Assembly: GCF_903946935.1 (NCBI RefSeq)
Contig: NZ_CAJAXH010000200.1
Span: forward strand, 1 to 38,542
Length of the DNA: 38,542 nt
Source of the DNA: an uncultured Thiodictyon sp.
Lineage (GTDB): Bacteria; Pseudomonadota; Gammaproteobacteria; Chromatiales; Chromatiaceae
Direction: 5' to 3'
Of the stretch, positions 23,235-31,990 are shown one piece after another. How positions within the stretch are numbered: position 1 is the first letter of the stretch; each line of letters begins with the position of its first letter. Below the pieces are notes generated by a model. It was not told the DNA's origin. It saw only the letters and a list, made by a program, of their open reading frames with translations, and ran no database searches. A program made the translations under genes and the position numbers.

Positions 23235-23767
23235 ATGGCCAGGCCCTTATGCATTGAGTTTCCCGGCGCGTTTTACCACGTCATCTTCCGGGGTGATCGG
23301 CGCGAGTCGATCTACGAGGACGACGCGGACCGCGAGGTGTTTCTGGATGTATTGGCCGAGACGGTGGCCCGCTACAACTGGATGTGTCATGCCGACTGTC
23401 TCATGACCAACCACTCTCATCTCGCGAGCGAAACGGCGGACGGCAACTTGTCGAAGGGAATGCGTCAGTTGAACGGCATCTACACGCAATTCTCAAATCG
23501 CCGTCATGGTCGCGTCGGACATCTCTTCCAGGGGCGTTTCAAAGGTTTCCTGGTCGATCGGGATAAACTGAACCGATACGTCGTGCTCAACCCCGTACGT
23601 GCCGGTATCGTCAGTCGCGCGAAGACGGGCCGTGGAGCAGTTGCCGGGCGACGATGGGATTGAGTCCGGCTCCGAAGTGGCTGCGTGTCGACTCGGTGTT
23701 ACGCTATTTCGATCACATTTGGGAACCGTGGGCCGCGTCGTCCGGAAAGCGATGCAACGATGCGTGA
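23235..23767 (+). pseudogene. REP-associated tyrosine transposase (Y1_Tnp), frameshifted
   Basis: The first 129 codons read as a RAYT/IS200-like transposase: MARPLCIEFPGAFYHVIFRG, the metal-binding HUH position as MTNHSHL (usually NHVHLL), a GHLFQGRFKGFLVDRD block and the catalytic tyrosine in RYVVLNPVRAGIV. Near 23,620 the frame is lost; one base shift restores the expected continuation DGPWSSCRATMGLSPAPKW followed by VDSVLRYFDHIW up to the stop at 23,767. RAYTs move palindromic REP elements, which fits the many palindromes in this window, but this copy is probably dead: it has a frameshift and a changed HUH residue. Its ATG follows a plausible upstream region after 266 bp without genes (22,969-23,234). 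Confidence 0.85.
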
Positions 23768-23867
23768 ACCGACTCCGTGAACTTCGGGCACCTGAACTCC
23801 GGGAAGAGAAGCGGTTGATTATTTTTCCTCGGTCCGGGAGGCGGGCACGACCGGCCGTCGATCATGG

Positions 23868-23896
23868 TTGACACGGATTTCGGCCCCACCTAGGCT
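23868..23896 (+). promoter_or_regulatory. Putative sigma-70 promoter of the Phd-type antitoxin gene
   Basis: A perfect TTGACA (23,868-23,873) is followed after 17 bp by TAGGCT (23,891-23,896), a weak -10 match. The antitoxin ATG lies about 38 bp further. A GTAC-N8-GTAC sequence at 23,901-23,916, around the expected start site, could be an autoregulatory operator. Both are pattern matches only. Confidence 0.45.
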
Positions 23897-23934
23897 AGGC
23901 GTACCGAAAATTGTACAGCTTTTCCCATCTCGAT

Positions 23935-24195
23935 ATGACCACACTCACCGCGACCGACGCCCGCAAGAGCCTTTTCGATCTCTTGCGTGGGGCCAATGAA
24001 CGCCATGAGATCTACCACATCCGTCACCGCCAGGGCGATGCGGTGCTGATGTCGGAGGCCGAGTACGAAAGCTTGATCGAGACGCTCGGCCTGTTGTCTT
24101 CTCCCGGCTTCGGGGAATCCTTCAAGCAGGCGCAAACAGAAGCACAGACGGGCGATACCCGCTCATTCGATGAGGTGTTCGGGGAGCCGCAGTGA
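23935..24195 (+). CDS. Phd/YefM-type antitoxin
   Basis: The 86-residue protein begins MTTLTATDARKSLFDLLRGA, continues with HIRHRQGDAVLMSEAEYESL and ends with a flexible acidic tail (GDTRSFDEVFGEPQ). This is the Phd/YefM fold: a DNA-binding N-terminal half and a toxin-wrapping tail. The ATG at 23,935 gives the canonical start; a TTG at 23,911 would add eight unconserved residues. It should repress its own promoter and neutralise a RelE/YoeB-type RNase. Its stop overlaps the GTG of the next frame (GTGA), the usual coupling for such pairs, but that toxin is only a 35-residue remnant. The antitoxin itself appears complete. Confidence 0.85.
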   Translation: MTTLTATDARKSLFDLLRGANERHEIYHIRHRQGDAVLMSEAEYESLIETLGLLSSPGFGESFKQAQTEAQTGDTRSFDEVFGEPQ

Positions 24196-24299
24196 CCTAT
24201 CGGGTGCGCTTGAGCTACCAGGATCGTATCGTCTATGCCATCCATGACGACGAACTGGTGGTCATGGTAGTGCGCGCCCGCACCCACTATGGCGAATGA
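24192..24299 (+). pseudogene. RelE/YoeB-type toxin remnant
   Basis: A 35-codon frame starting at the GTG that overlaps the antitoxin stop reads MTYRVRLSYQDRIVYAIHDD, then ELVVMVVRARTHYGE. The first residues look like a toxin start, and the rest matches the last two strands of Txe/YoeB toxins (typically RLVYAV.DD.L.V...R.HY). About 50 middle residues that would form the helices and most of the active site are missing with the frame kept, so an in-frame internal deletion is the simplest explanation. It should be inactive as an RNase. The C-terminal histidine-tyrosine pair is still present. Confidence 0.65.
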
Positions 24300-24318
24300 A
24301 CCTAAATCCGGGCATTCG

Positions 24319-24440
24319 TCCGCGAAAAACGCGAAATAAAAAAAGCGATAATTGCGCGTCTTGGCTTGCCCCCAGGGTGACTGCCAGCCGGGCGAGCGAC
24401 GCATTGTTCTTATTCGCGTTCATTCGCGTTTGTCGCGGGG
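24319..24440. repeat. Imperfect inverted repeat of the ACGCGAA type
   Basis: The left arm (24,319-24,359, with CCGCGAAAAACGCGAAAT) and right arm (24,401-24,440, with ATTCGCGTTCATTCGCGTTT) are imperfect reverse complements separated by about 40 bp. The same word family (GAACGCGAATGAACGC) appears in the hupL-hupC gap at 32,719-32,931. It lies between the toxin remnant and the 3' end of hupR. No gene is seen from 24,300 to 24,551. Confidence 0.65.
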
Positions 24441-24551
24441 CAATTGCTTTTTCTAGGATAATTGTCATCCGGGCCACCGGCTGAAGCCTCGGCCTCCGCT
24501 CGCCGCGTCGCGCCGACCAGGAGGTCGAGGCGTCAGCCGGCCGGCGCCCGC

Positions 24552-26009
<1,458 letters not shown>

Positions 26010-26039
26010 CCTAGTCCCGGCCCACGACGCCCGACCCGC

Positions 26040-26867
26040 TCAATCCCGTCCCCATTGCGCCAGGGCCAGCACCAGGCGATTGACGATGGTGCGGGTGGGC
26101 ACGATGTTGTCGGGGTTGTGCAGGAGCAGATCGCGGTTGATCTCGATGGTCAAGGACTGTTTGCCGCGCAGCAGTTCCGGGTCGAAGCGATTCAGCGAAT
26201 GGCTGCCGGTATAGGGATGGTTGTAGCGGATCACGTCGCAGAAATTGAAGTCGACATCCAGGTCGCCGACGCTGGTCTCCACGATCTCGGCGAGGTTGAG
26301 CAGCAGTGCGCGCTCGGCAAAGGAGTCATTGGGTGGATTGCCTTTCAGGTCGCCGCCATTGCCGAACATGATGAGCGGGCGCAACTCGCCCTTGTCATTG
26401 GAACCACCGGTGCCGATGCCTGGCATGGTGTGACAAAACAAGACCTTCTCGATCTTGGGGCTGCTAACCAACTCGGCGAGACGGCGCTGGTGTGGCTGGA
26501 TGTAACGCTCGATCACCTGTTGCCGCGCCTGGGCGGGGAGCCCCCGGTCGGACTGGTAGATCTTCACGCCCTGGCTGGTGAGGGTCTTGACGGCCCCGTC
26601 CGCGTCGAGGTCGTCGCACGGGCGGTTGGGGTCCGCGTGGGCGCGCCAGATCCTGAAGCGCAACACATGGGGGGCGGCGGGCAGGTCCAGATAGAGCTCA
26701 TCGGAGAACTCGTCCGAATCCTCCCGCCGGTCGCCGGGGGTGAACTTGGGGTGCAGGTAGGGCTTGACCTCGTTGGGGGTCAGATGGCCGCCGTGCGGCA
26801 GCTCCAGCAGAACGGGGATTTGCCCCTCCCGATAATCGAGTGGGAGGGTGTCGAATACCTGGCTCAC
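26040..26867 (-). CDS. N-formylglutamate amidohydrolase family protein
   Basis: The 275-residue product shows the FGase pattern: VLLELPHGGHLTPNE with H25, a DEFSDELYL acidic pair near 56, and RAHADPNRPCDD near 80, the equivalent of the VDVNR motif. Members are zinc-dependent hydrolases cutting N-acyl or amide bonds, for example N-formylglutamate in histidine breakdown, but no hut gene is near. It starts at a GTG that overlaps the stop of the ATP-grasp gene (GTGA), so the two are translated together. The pairing suggests that the ligase makes, and this enzyme trims or removes, a small amide-linked compound. The frame extends upstream as a shadow through the ATP-grasp gene. Substrate unknown. 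Confidence 0.75.
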   Translation of the reverse strand: MSQVFDTLPLDYREGQIPVLLELPHGGHLTPNEVKPYLHPKFTPGDRREDSDEFSDELYLDLPAAPHVLRFRIWRAHADPNRPCDDLDADGAVKTLTSQGVKIYQSDRGLPAQARQQVIERYIQPHQRRLAELVSSPKIEKVLFCHTMPGIGTGGSNDKGELRPLIMFGNGGDLKGNPPNDSFAERALLLNLAEIVETSVGDLDVDFNFCDVIRYNHPYTGSHSLNRFDPELLRGKQSLTIEINRDLLLHNPDNIVPTRTIVNRLVLALAQWGRD

Positions 26868-28177
26868 AGTCCGATTCCCGATAGCAGTTGCTTGGCGGCG
26901 AAGTCGCGCAGCAGGCCGGCATGGCGCTGCGGGTCGCCGTCGCTCACCACCGCGGCATACAGGCGCGTCACGGCGTCCTCCCTGGTGTCGTAGTGGGCCC
27001 CGACCGGGACCAGCGTGCCGCGGTGGATCTCCCGGCGGAAGCGATCGAACAATTGCGCCGGGGTGCCAGGATAGCAGAAGTAGCCGGTGGTGAGTTGGGG
27101 GTGGCGGTGGCGGTCGGTGAGATAGTCGCCCAAGAGAAAGAAGGGCGTGGAGCCGTTGAGCCGGAAGTTGGGGTCGATCAGCCAGACCTCGCCGGCCCCG
27201 TCCTCGATCAGGTCCAGGCCGCAGACCCCATGCCAGCCGAGCGCGGCGGCGGCCCGCGCCGCCTGGTCGCACACCGCCGCCACCGGGGCCGGCGGCACCC
27301 ATTGGGGATCGATACAATTGCCGGCGTAGGCACCGCACAGCACCCGCTGCACCGAGCCGCCGATGTAGGAGAGCGCCCCATCCGGTGCGATCTGGAGCTG
27401 GACGTTGAAGTTGTTGCGGATGTCTTGCAGATACTGTTCGATCTTCACCGGACGGCCGGCAAAGCGCTGCTTGGCCTCGCGCAGGTCATGTGCGTCGCGG
27501 CACAGCGCCACCCCGTCGCCGCCCCCGCAGGGTTCGGTCAACTTGACCACGAAGGGCAGGGGCCAACGTTCCCGCCACTGGTCCTGCGCGAATGACTCGG
27601 CGCTCAGGCGCTCGTGGCGCGGCACCCGGTCGGTCAACTCGTGCAGGCGGCCCTTGTCGTTCAGGCGCACCGCCAGGCTCGGGTCGTCCAGATAAAAGCG
27701 TTCAGCCGGGATGTGTGTGCTGTCGAATGGGTGGGGCGAGACCACGCGCAGGCCCGGGTGCTCGGCCACCCGCTGGCGGTAATCGGTGGGGCCGACGTAG
27801 CGCACGACGGGTCCGAGCTGTCCCGCAAAGTGTTCCTGAAAAAAGCCGCTCCAATAGTCGGAGATGTCCGCTGCCAGGTCGACCGCGCCCTGGTCCGCCA
27901 GGGTGATGAAGTGCCCGCTCAAGAGCAGGAAGCGGGCGGCCTGGCAGCTCAGGTAGCGCTCGCCGCGCACAAAATAGTAGCCGTAGTCGCCGGCGAGCCG
28001 CTCATCTGGGGTGTAGTGCGGGTAGCGCGGCAGGTGCAGCGCGGGACGACGCAGCGCGAAGAGCTCGGCAAGGGTGTCGGCCGTGCTCCGGGGCCAGGGG
28101 AGCGCGTGATCTGGGCCGCGGTGGCGTCGGCCCCACAGGTCGACGGCCTGACCGTGGAGTTGTGGGAGGCTGTACAT
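26864..28177 (-). CDS. ATP-grasp ligase of unknown substrate
   Basis: The 437-residue protein begins MYSLPQLHGQAVDLWGRRHR with GGAGG eight bases upstream of 28,177. The ATP-grasp fold is visible from about 205: nucleotide lysine in LPFVVKLTEPCGGGDG, hinge VKIEQYLQD, then metal-binding GLDLIEDGAGEVWLIDPNFR with D322, D335, N337 and N341 (RLNGSTP). N-terminal residues up to 200 form the substrate part (YYFVRGERYLSC, DYRQRVAEHPGLRVVSPHP). Such enzymes join a carboxylate to an amine using ATP. It is coupled to the FGase-like gene and lies 181 bp downstream of the DUF4010 gene; the gap holds a 21-bp palindrome at 28,218-28,238 and a hairpin at 28,287-28,304. I do not recognise a specific product. 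Confidence 0.8.
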   Translation of the reverse strand: MYSLPQLHGQAVDLWGRRHRGPDHALPWPRSTADTLAELFALRRPALHLPRYPHYTPDERLAGDYGYYFVRGERYLSCQAARFLLLSGHFITLADQGAVDLAADISDYWSGFFQEHFAGQLGPVVRYVGPTDYRQRVAEHPGLRVVSPHPFDSTHIPAERFYLDDPSLAVRLNDKGRLHELTDRVPRHERLSAESFAQDQWRERWPLPFVVKLTEPCGGGDGVALCRDAHDLREAKQRFAGRPVKIEQYLQDIRNNFNVQLQIAPDGALSYIGGSVQRVLCGAYAGNCIDPQWVPPAPVAAVCDQAARAAAALGWHGVCGLDLIEDGAGEVWLIDPNFRLNGSTPFFLLGDYLTDRHRHPQLTTGYFCYPGTPAQLFDRFRREIHRGTLVPVGAHYDTREDAVTRLYAAVVSDGDPQRHAGLLRDFAAKQLLSGIGL

Positions 28178-28358
28178 TGGGGATTCCTCCGTCGGTTCCG
28201 GGATCGGGACCCCCGTCGGCCGCACCTGAGGTGCGGCCGGTACCGGGGGCGCGGTGGAGCGGCAAGGGCAGCGAATCCGCCGCCCGCTCGGCTGGGTTGC
28301 CGAGCCGGGGGTCAACGAGCGATGGGAGTATAGCCTGGCAGGGTGACGCTTTGCCCAC

Positions 28359-29624
28359 TCACCACAGCGTGATCCAGACCGCCAGCGGTCCCACGAGGGC
28401 CGCCAGGGCCAGGGGTAAGGCCACGCTCGCGCCCAGTCGCCGGCCGCTGACGGTGGTCGCCATCGCGCCCTTGACCAGTGAGTTGGACGCCGCCGCGATG
28501 ACGATACCGGTGACGACGGTTTGCAGGCCCAGGCCGGTACGGCTCATGCCGACGAGCGACAGGGTAATGGCATCCACGTCGGCAACGCCCGAGGCCGCCG
28601 CGAGGGCCAGGACCCCGGTGCTGCCCAGCCAGACCTCAACCCCCCGGGCCAGGACCATCACCAGGGCCAGGAAGGCGCCGAAACCGATGGCCGCCGTCAG
28701 TTCCAATGGATTGCGCAGGCTGGTGACGGCCGCGCCTGACGCGTCGCCCAGGGTCCACCATTGGCGCAGCGCCGCGCCATAGACCACCAGCGTCATCAGA
28801 CCCAATGGCAGCAAGGCCGGCAGCAACACATTGGGGGCCGCCACCGCCAGGACCAAGGCCATCCGCGGGAACATGGTGCCGCAGGCGAGCAGGATGCCGG
28901 TGGCGAGCGTGGGGCTCAATTCCGGTTGGGCGCGGGCCAGGCGGGCGAAGTGCAGGGTTAGCGCAGTGGATGAGGCCAGCCCGGCAAAGATTCCAGTGAA
29001 GATCGCCCCCTTGCGCGCCCCGGCCTCCTTGACCGCAAAATAGCCGACAAACGACATCGCCGCGATCAGGACCACCATCCACCAGAGGCGATAGGGATTG
29101 AGCGCCTGCCAGGGGCCATAGCCCCGATTCGGCAGCAAGGGCAGGACGACCACCGACAGCAGCAACAGTTGCAGGCCGGCCGCCAGTTCCTGGCCTTGCA
29201 GGGTAGTGAGCCAATGGTGGAGGACCGGTTTGGCACTGAGCAGCAGGGTGGCGACCACCGCGGCGGCGGCGGCCACCGCGACCTGACCCGAGGCGGCCAG
29301 CGCGCCCAGCACAAAGGTCAGTAGCCCCGCCACCGGGACCGTGATCCCCATCCGATCCGGTCGGCTGCGGGCGTGGATCGCATAGGCGGTGGCGAACAAC
29401 ACCCCCAGCGCCAGCAGCCCCAAGGCCGCCAGCCAGGCCCCCAGGGGCGGCCCAATCAGGGTCGTCGCGCCGCCCAGCAGACCGATGAGCGCGAAGGTAC
29501 GAACCCCAGCCACCCGGGTGCCGTCCTGTTCGTCACGCTCCGACCAACCGCGCTCGACCCCGATCAGCAGGCCGATCGCCAGGGCGGCCCCCAGGTGGTA
29601 GAAGGTGGCTTGTGCGGGCAACAT
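28359..29624 (-). CDS. MgtC/DUF4010 family membrane protein
   Basis: A 421-residue membrane protein with about 12 hydrophobic segments. The N-terminal part is MgtC/SapB-like (AALAIGLLIGVERGWSERD and GVRTFALIGLLGG). The remainder is DUF4010, with SFVGYFAVKEAGARKGAIF, GLASSTALTLHFARLARA and the conserved ASGVADVDAITLSLVGMSR loop. MgtC-type proteins affect magnesium or phosphate homeostasis and ATP synthase in some species, but the DUF4010 fusion has no settled function. It begins just beyond the repeat that follows hupH, with the ATG at 29,624. It is not a known hydrogenase accessory gene; position in the cluster may be chance or may point to membrane ion balance during hydrogen oxidation. Confidence 0.85.
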   Translation of the reverse strand: MLPAQATFYHLGAALAIGLLIGVERGWSERDEQDGTRVAGVRTFALIGLLGGATTLIGPPLGAWLAALGLLALGVLFATAYAIHARSRPDRMGITVPVAGLLTFVLGALAASGQVAVAAAAAVVATLLLSAKPVLHHWLTTLQGQELAAGLQLLLLSVVVLPLLPNRGYGPWQALNPYRLWWMVVLIAAMSFVGYFAVKEAGARKGAIFTGIFAGLASSTALTLHFARLARAQPELSPTLATGILLACGTMFPRMALVLAVAAPNVLLPALLPLGLMTLVVYGAALRQWWTLGDASGAAVTSLRNPLELTAAIGFGAFLALVMVLARGVEVWLGSTGVLALAAASGVADVDAITLSLVGMSRTGLGLQTVVTGIVIAAASNSLVKGAMATTVSGRRLGASVALPLALAALVGPLAVWITLW

Positions 29625-29686
29625 GGCAGGGCCTCTGGTTTTTGGGGCGGGACGCGGACCAGACTAGCCCAGATTTATCACGAGTC

Positions 29687-29816
29687 TCACGCCAAGGCGC
29701 CAAGCTCGCCAAGGTTTTTCAGTGTGTTATCCGCACTGCCCCATTCACCCGTCAGGTGATCTGGGCGCCTGGCCTAGCGTTCTGTATTTCTTGGCGAGCT
29801 TGGCGCCTTGGCGTGA
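29687..29816. repeat. Inverted-repeat element, CTTGGCG type, copy A
   Basis: The 27-bp ends (29,687-29,713 and 29,790-29,816) are perfect reverse complements containing CACGCCAAGGCGCCAAG. The ends themselves are made of a 7-9 bp word repeated (CGCCAAGGCGCCAAGCTCGCCAAG pattern). About 75 bp separate them. It fills the 202-bp gap between hupH and the MgtC-like gene. The right arm plus 8 bp recurs exactly at 3,732-3,765. Confidence 0.9.
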
Positions 29817-29826
29817 GCTATGCGGG

Positions 29827-30669
29827 CTAGCGCAAGGCTTCGAGGATCTCGGCCAAGCGCTCGGCGCTGTCCTCCAGGTCCTCTTGGGCGGCCAGCACCG
29901 ACACCGGGGCTGGCGTGATCTCGATGGAGTCGAGGATCAGCGCCTCCTGCGAGTTGTAGTGCTGCACCCGCCAGCAGTGGCGGACCCCGGTGGCGGCGAC
30001 CCGACAATTGCCATAGCCGCGCGACAGCAGGGTTACCGGCCCGGCACCCAGACTGGCCGCCAGACAGACCAGGTCCTCGGGGGTCTGGGGCAACAGGGTC
30101 AGATTGACGATGTGCGGCGGCTCGCCGCCCTCGCGGCTGGCGACCTGGGCGTTGACCTCCGCCAGGACGCCGGGGGCGTTCATCACGCCCGCCGGCAGAG
30201 GGACGGGAAGGCGTGCTTGGTTCGCGGCGGCGTGGAAGGCGCTGGCCCGCACCAGGGCGGGGAGGTCCGCCACCTCCAGGTAGTCCCCGCCGGCGACTGG
30301 ACGCACCCACCAGACCCCGGCGAGCCGGGTCTCCTGGACGCGCGCGGCCTCCCGCCCGGCGACCAGTGCGCTGACCTCGCCGTCGCCGAGCGTCTGCTCC
30401 AGAAATTCGCGGTTGTCGGCATCGAGCAACGCCAGGTTCAGTACCACCGGCGGGTCCGCGACCCGCTGGGCGGCGAGCGCCGCCTGGAGCAGTTCCAATA
30501 GCGCCAAGGCCGGCGCGAGTGCGGGCAGCGCCTCCGGCTCGGGCAGGCTGGGCGGCTCGTAGGTCCCCATGGTGGTTGGCATGGGCAGATAGTCGAGCGC
30601 CGCCCCGTCCTCCTCCGTCGGCTGGCTACCGGGACCGACGAGGCCCGAGGGAATCTGAATCGAGTGCAT
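29827..30669 (-). CDS. hupH: Hydrogenase maturation protein HupH/HyaF
   Basis: The 280-residue protein has the HupH/HyaF layout: an N-terminal LDYLPMPTTMGTYEPPSLP motif, a middle region with LALLDADNREFLEQTLGDGEV and GVWWVRPV, and a C-terminal domain with HIVNLTLLPQTPEDL, SRGYGNCRVAATGVRHCWR and VQHYNSQEALILDSIEI. Family members help assemble or protect the small subunit FeS clusters of uptake hydrogenases, notably under oxygen. The ATG at 30,669 lacks a strong ribosome site. It is separated from hupF by 199 bp holding repeat copy B, and followed after 10 bp by repeat copy A, so it is bracketed by related elements. hupG (hyaE) and hupI, which sit nearby in relatives, are absent here. Confidence 0.88.
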   Translation of the reverse strand: MHSIQIPSGLVGPGSQPTEEDGAALDYLPMPTTMGTYEPPSLPEPEALPALAPALALLELLQAALAAQRVADPPVVLNLALLDADNREFLEQTLGDGEVSALVAGREAARVQETRLAGVWWVRPVAGGDYLEVADLPALVRASAFHAAANQARLPVPLPAGVMNAPGVLAEVNAQVASREGGEPPHIVNLTLLPQTPEDLVCLAASLGAGPVTLLSRGYGNCRVAATGVRHCWRVQHYNSQEALILDSIEITPAPVSVLAAQEDLEDSAERLAEILEALR

Positions 30670-30725
30670 TTGGTGAACTCAGTGGAGAGGGCGCGCGAGC
30701 CCTGAACCTGGTAACGGAATAGTCT

Positions 30726-30850
30726 CACGCCAAGGCGCCAAGACGCCAAGATTATTCAGTGCGTTATCAGCGTCAGGCCAGTCACGCGGCGGATGGGTCC
30801 GACAACGCAGCGCAGCCTTTCTTGCTTGGCGTCTTGGCGCCTTGGCGTGA
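30726..30850. repeat. Inverted-repeat element, CTTGGCG type, copy B
   Basis: The 26-bp ends (30,726-30,751 and 30,825-30,850) are perfect reverse complements (TCACGCCAAGGCGCCAAG at the left). The interior starts ATTATTCAGTGCGTTATC, similar to GTTTTTCAGTGTGTTATC in copy A, so the two share more than the ends. It occupies most of the 199-bp gap between hupF and hupH. Confidence 0.9.
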
Positions 30851-30868
30851 CAATGGCCCTTTGCGGGG

Positions 30869-31165
30869 TCAGGGCTCGCGCAAAAACTCGGGAAGCTGGG
30901 GTTCCCGCCCCACCAGATCCGGGAACAGGTGCTCGAATGGATCGCCGGCCGCGGCCGCGTGCAGTGCCGCCAGGGCGTCCAACACCAGGCGGGCGCGGGC
31001 CTCGCTCAAGACCTCCCGGGCGGCGTCCTGGAAGACCAGGAGCCAGGCGCCGGGGTGTTGCTTCCCGACCAACCGGGTATCGACCTGGGTCGGATCGCCG
31101 GGTCCCTGACACCAGGCCCAGTGCGGGCCGGCCTCAATGACCTGCATGGGTACGCCGATACACAT
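30869..31165 (-). CDS. hupF: HupF/HypC-family hydrogenase chaperone
   Basis: The 98-residue protein begins MCIGVPMQVIEAGPHWAWCQ, with the invariant N-terminal Cys2 and proline of the HypC/HupF family. It continues with VDTRLVGKQHPGAWLLVFQD and AAREVLSEARARLVLDALAAL and is longer than HypC at its C-terminus (PFEHLFPDLVGREPQLPEFL), which marks it as HupF. HupF binds HupL before cleavage and helps stabilise it when oxygen is present. Its ATG overlaps the hupD stop (TGATG), so the two are coupled. Repeat copy B follows 18 bp downstream. The general HypC for CO/CN ligand transfer must be elsewhere with hypA-F. Confidence 0.9.
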   Translation of the reverse strand: MCIGVPMQVIEAGPHWAWCQGPGDPTQVDTRLVGKQHPGAWLLVFQDAAREVLSEARARLVLDALAALHAAAAGDPFEHLFPDLVGREPQLPEFLREP

Positions 31166-31794
31166 CAGGCGCCTCCCACGCCCGCCAGCACTCGCGGGTC
31201 GCCCAGCCGATACGCGGCGACCTCGCTGGGGCGGCCGGACTCATAGGCGTCCAGGCTCAGGGCCGGATCGGGCAGGTCCAGCGGGCGCTCGTGGTGGCCC
31301 TCGAGCACTTCCCAGCCGATCCCAAACCCGGCGAGGAACTCCAGGGCCAGGGCGATGGCGGGCTGGATGCACGCCTTGACCGGCGGCCGCAAGCTGCCCC
31401 CGAAGTCATCCAGTTCCACCGGCTGGACGCCGATCAGCAACAGGTGCTGCGGATAGTCGCCGAGCAGGTCCGCCAGCGCCAGCACCTCCTGGAATCCGGT
31501 CTGATGCAGGCTCATCTTCTTGGCCCCCATGAACCGCGGCACCTCGGCCCCCTCCACCCGCTTGAGGGTGCCGGGCGGGAGTCCGTAGTCGACCGCGTCG
31601 AAGACCACCAGCACGTCCGCCCACCGCACCTGGTCGACCAGATAGATGCCCTGGGTGCCGCCGTCGAGCAACTGGACATGGGGGCCGAAGCGGTAACGCT
31701 CGGCCAGCGCCTCCACCGCCCGTACCCCGAACCCCTCGTCGGCCCAGAGGACGTTGCCGATACCGAGGATCAGGATCTTGGTTTGCTCGCTCAT
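31165..31794 (-). CDS. hupD: Hydrogenase maturation protease HupD/HyaD
   Basis: The 209-residue endopeptidase removes the C-terminal tail of HupL after nickel insertion. It starts ILILGIGNVLWADEGFGVR with nickel ligand E20, followed by D66 in LVVFDAVDYG and H97 in KKMSLHQTGF; the spacing (46 and 31 residues) equals that of E16/D62/H93 in E. coli HybD. The C-terminal third past ACIQPAIALALEFL is longer than HybD. The ATG at 31,794 has GGAG 9-10 bases upstream, directly after a palindrome-rich gap to hupC. The expected substrate tail is seen at the end of HupL (cleavage after His581). The gene is intact and coupled to hupF. Confidence 0.92.
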   Translation of the reverse strand: MSEQTKILILGIGNVLWADEGFGVRAVEALAERYRFGPHVQLLDGGTQGIYLVDQVRWADVLVVFDAVDYGLPPGTLKRVEGAEVPRFMGAKKMSLHQTGFQEVLALADLLGDYPQHLLLIGVQPVELDDFGGSLRPPVKACIQPAIALALEFLAGFGIGWEVLEGHHERPLDLPDPALSLDAYESGRPSEVAAYRLGDPRVLAGVGGA

Positions 31795-31821
31795 CGGGTG
31801 TGCTCCGGTTTACTTTGTTCT

Positions 31822-31896
31822 GGCTCCCACGCTCCCGCGTGGGAGCCAGAGCGGGCGCTCCGCGTCCAGCGTCCAAACCGGACGCGGAGCGCCCGC
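31822..31896. repeat. Tandem palindromes in the hupC-hupD gap
   Basis: Two perfect hairpins lie side by side. 31,822-31,847 has a 10-bp stem (GGCTCCCACG and its complement). 31,851-31,896 has a 17-bp stem (GCGGGCGCTCCGCGTCC) around a 12-nt loop. A further CATTCCCACGCTGGAGCATGG follows to about 31,921, then ACGAAAAACGAAAAACGA. This composite looks like a REP/BIME-type unit. It lies just upstream of the hupD ribosome site in the transcript and could affect RNA stability or translation. Confidence 0.8.
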
Positions 31897-31959
31897 ATGG
31901 CATTCCCACGCTGGAGCATGGGAACGAGAAACGAAAAACGAAAAACGAATTATTCGTTT

Positions 31960-31990
31960 AGGATGGGTTGAGCGCAGCGAAACCCATCCT
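31960..31990 (-). terminator. Stem-loop overlapping the hupC stop codon
   Basis: AGGATGGGTT and AACCCATCCT form a 10-bp perfect stem around an 11-nt loop; the 5' side in the hupC transcript overlaps its TAG. A T-rich run follows in the transcript direction (complement of ACGAATTATTCG). It could be a partial terminator or mRNA-end stabiliser separating hupSLC from hupDFH, or just another dispersed repeat. Confidence 0.5.

Noticed and set aside
28287-28304. Hairpin CTCGGC...GCCGAG as terminator of the MgtC-like gene
   Set aside because: The stem is only 6 bp, lies 55 nt after the stop and has no T-run.
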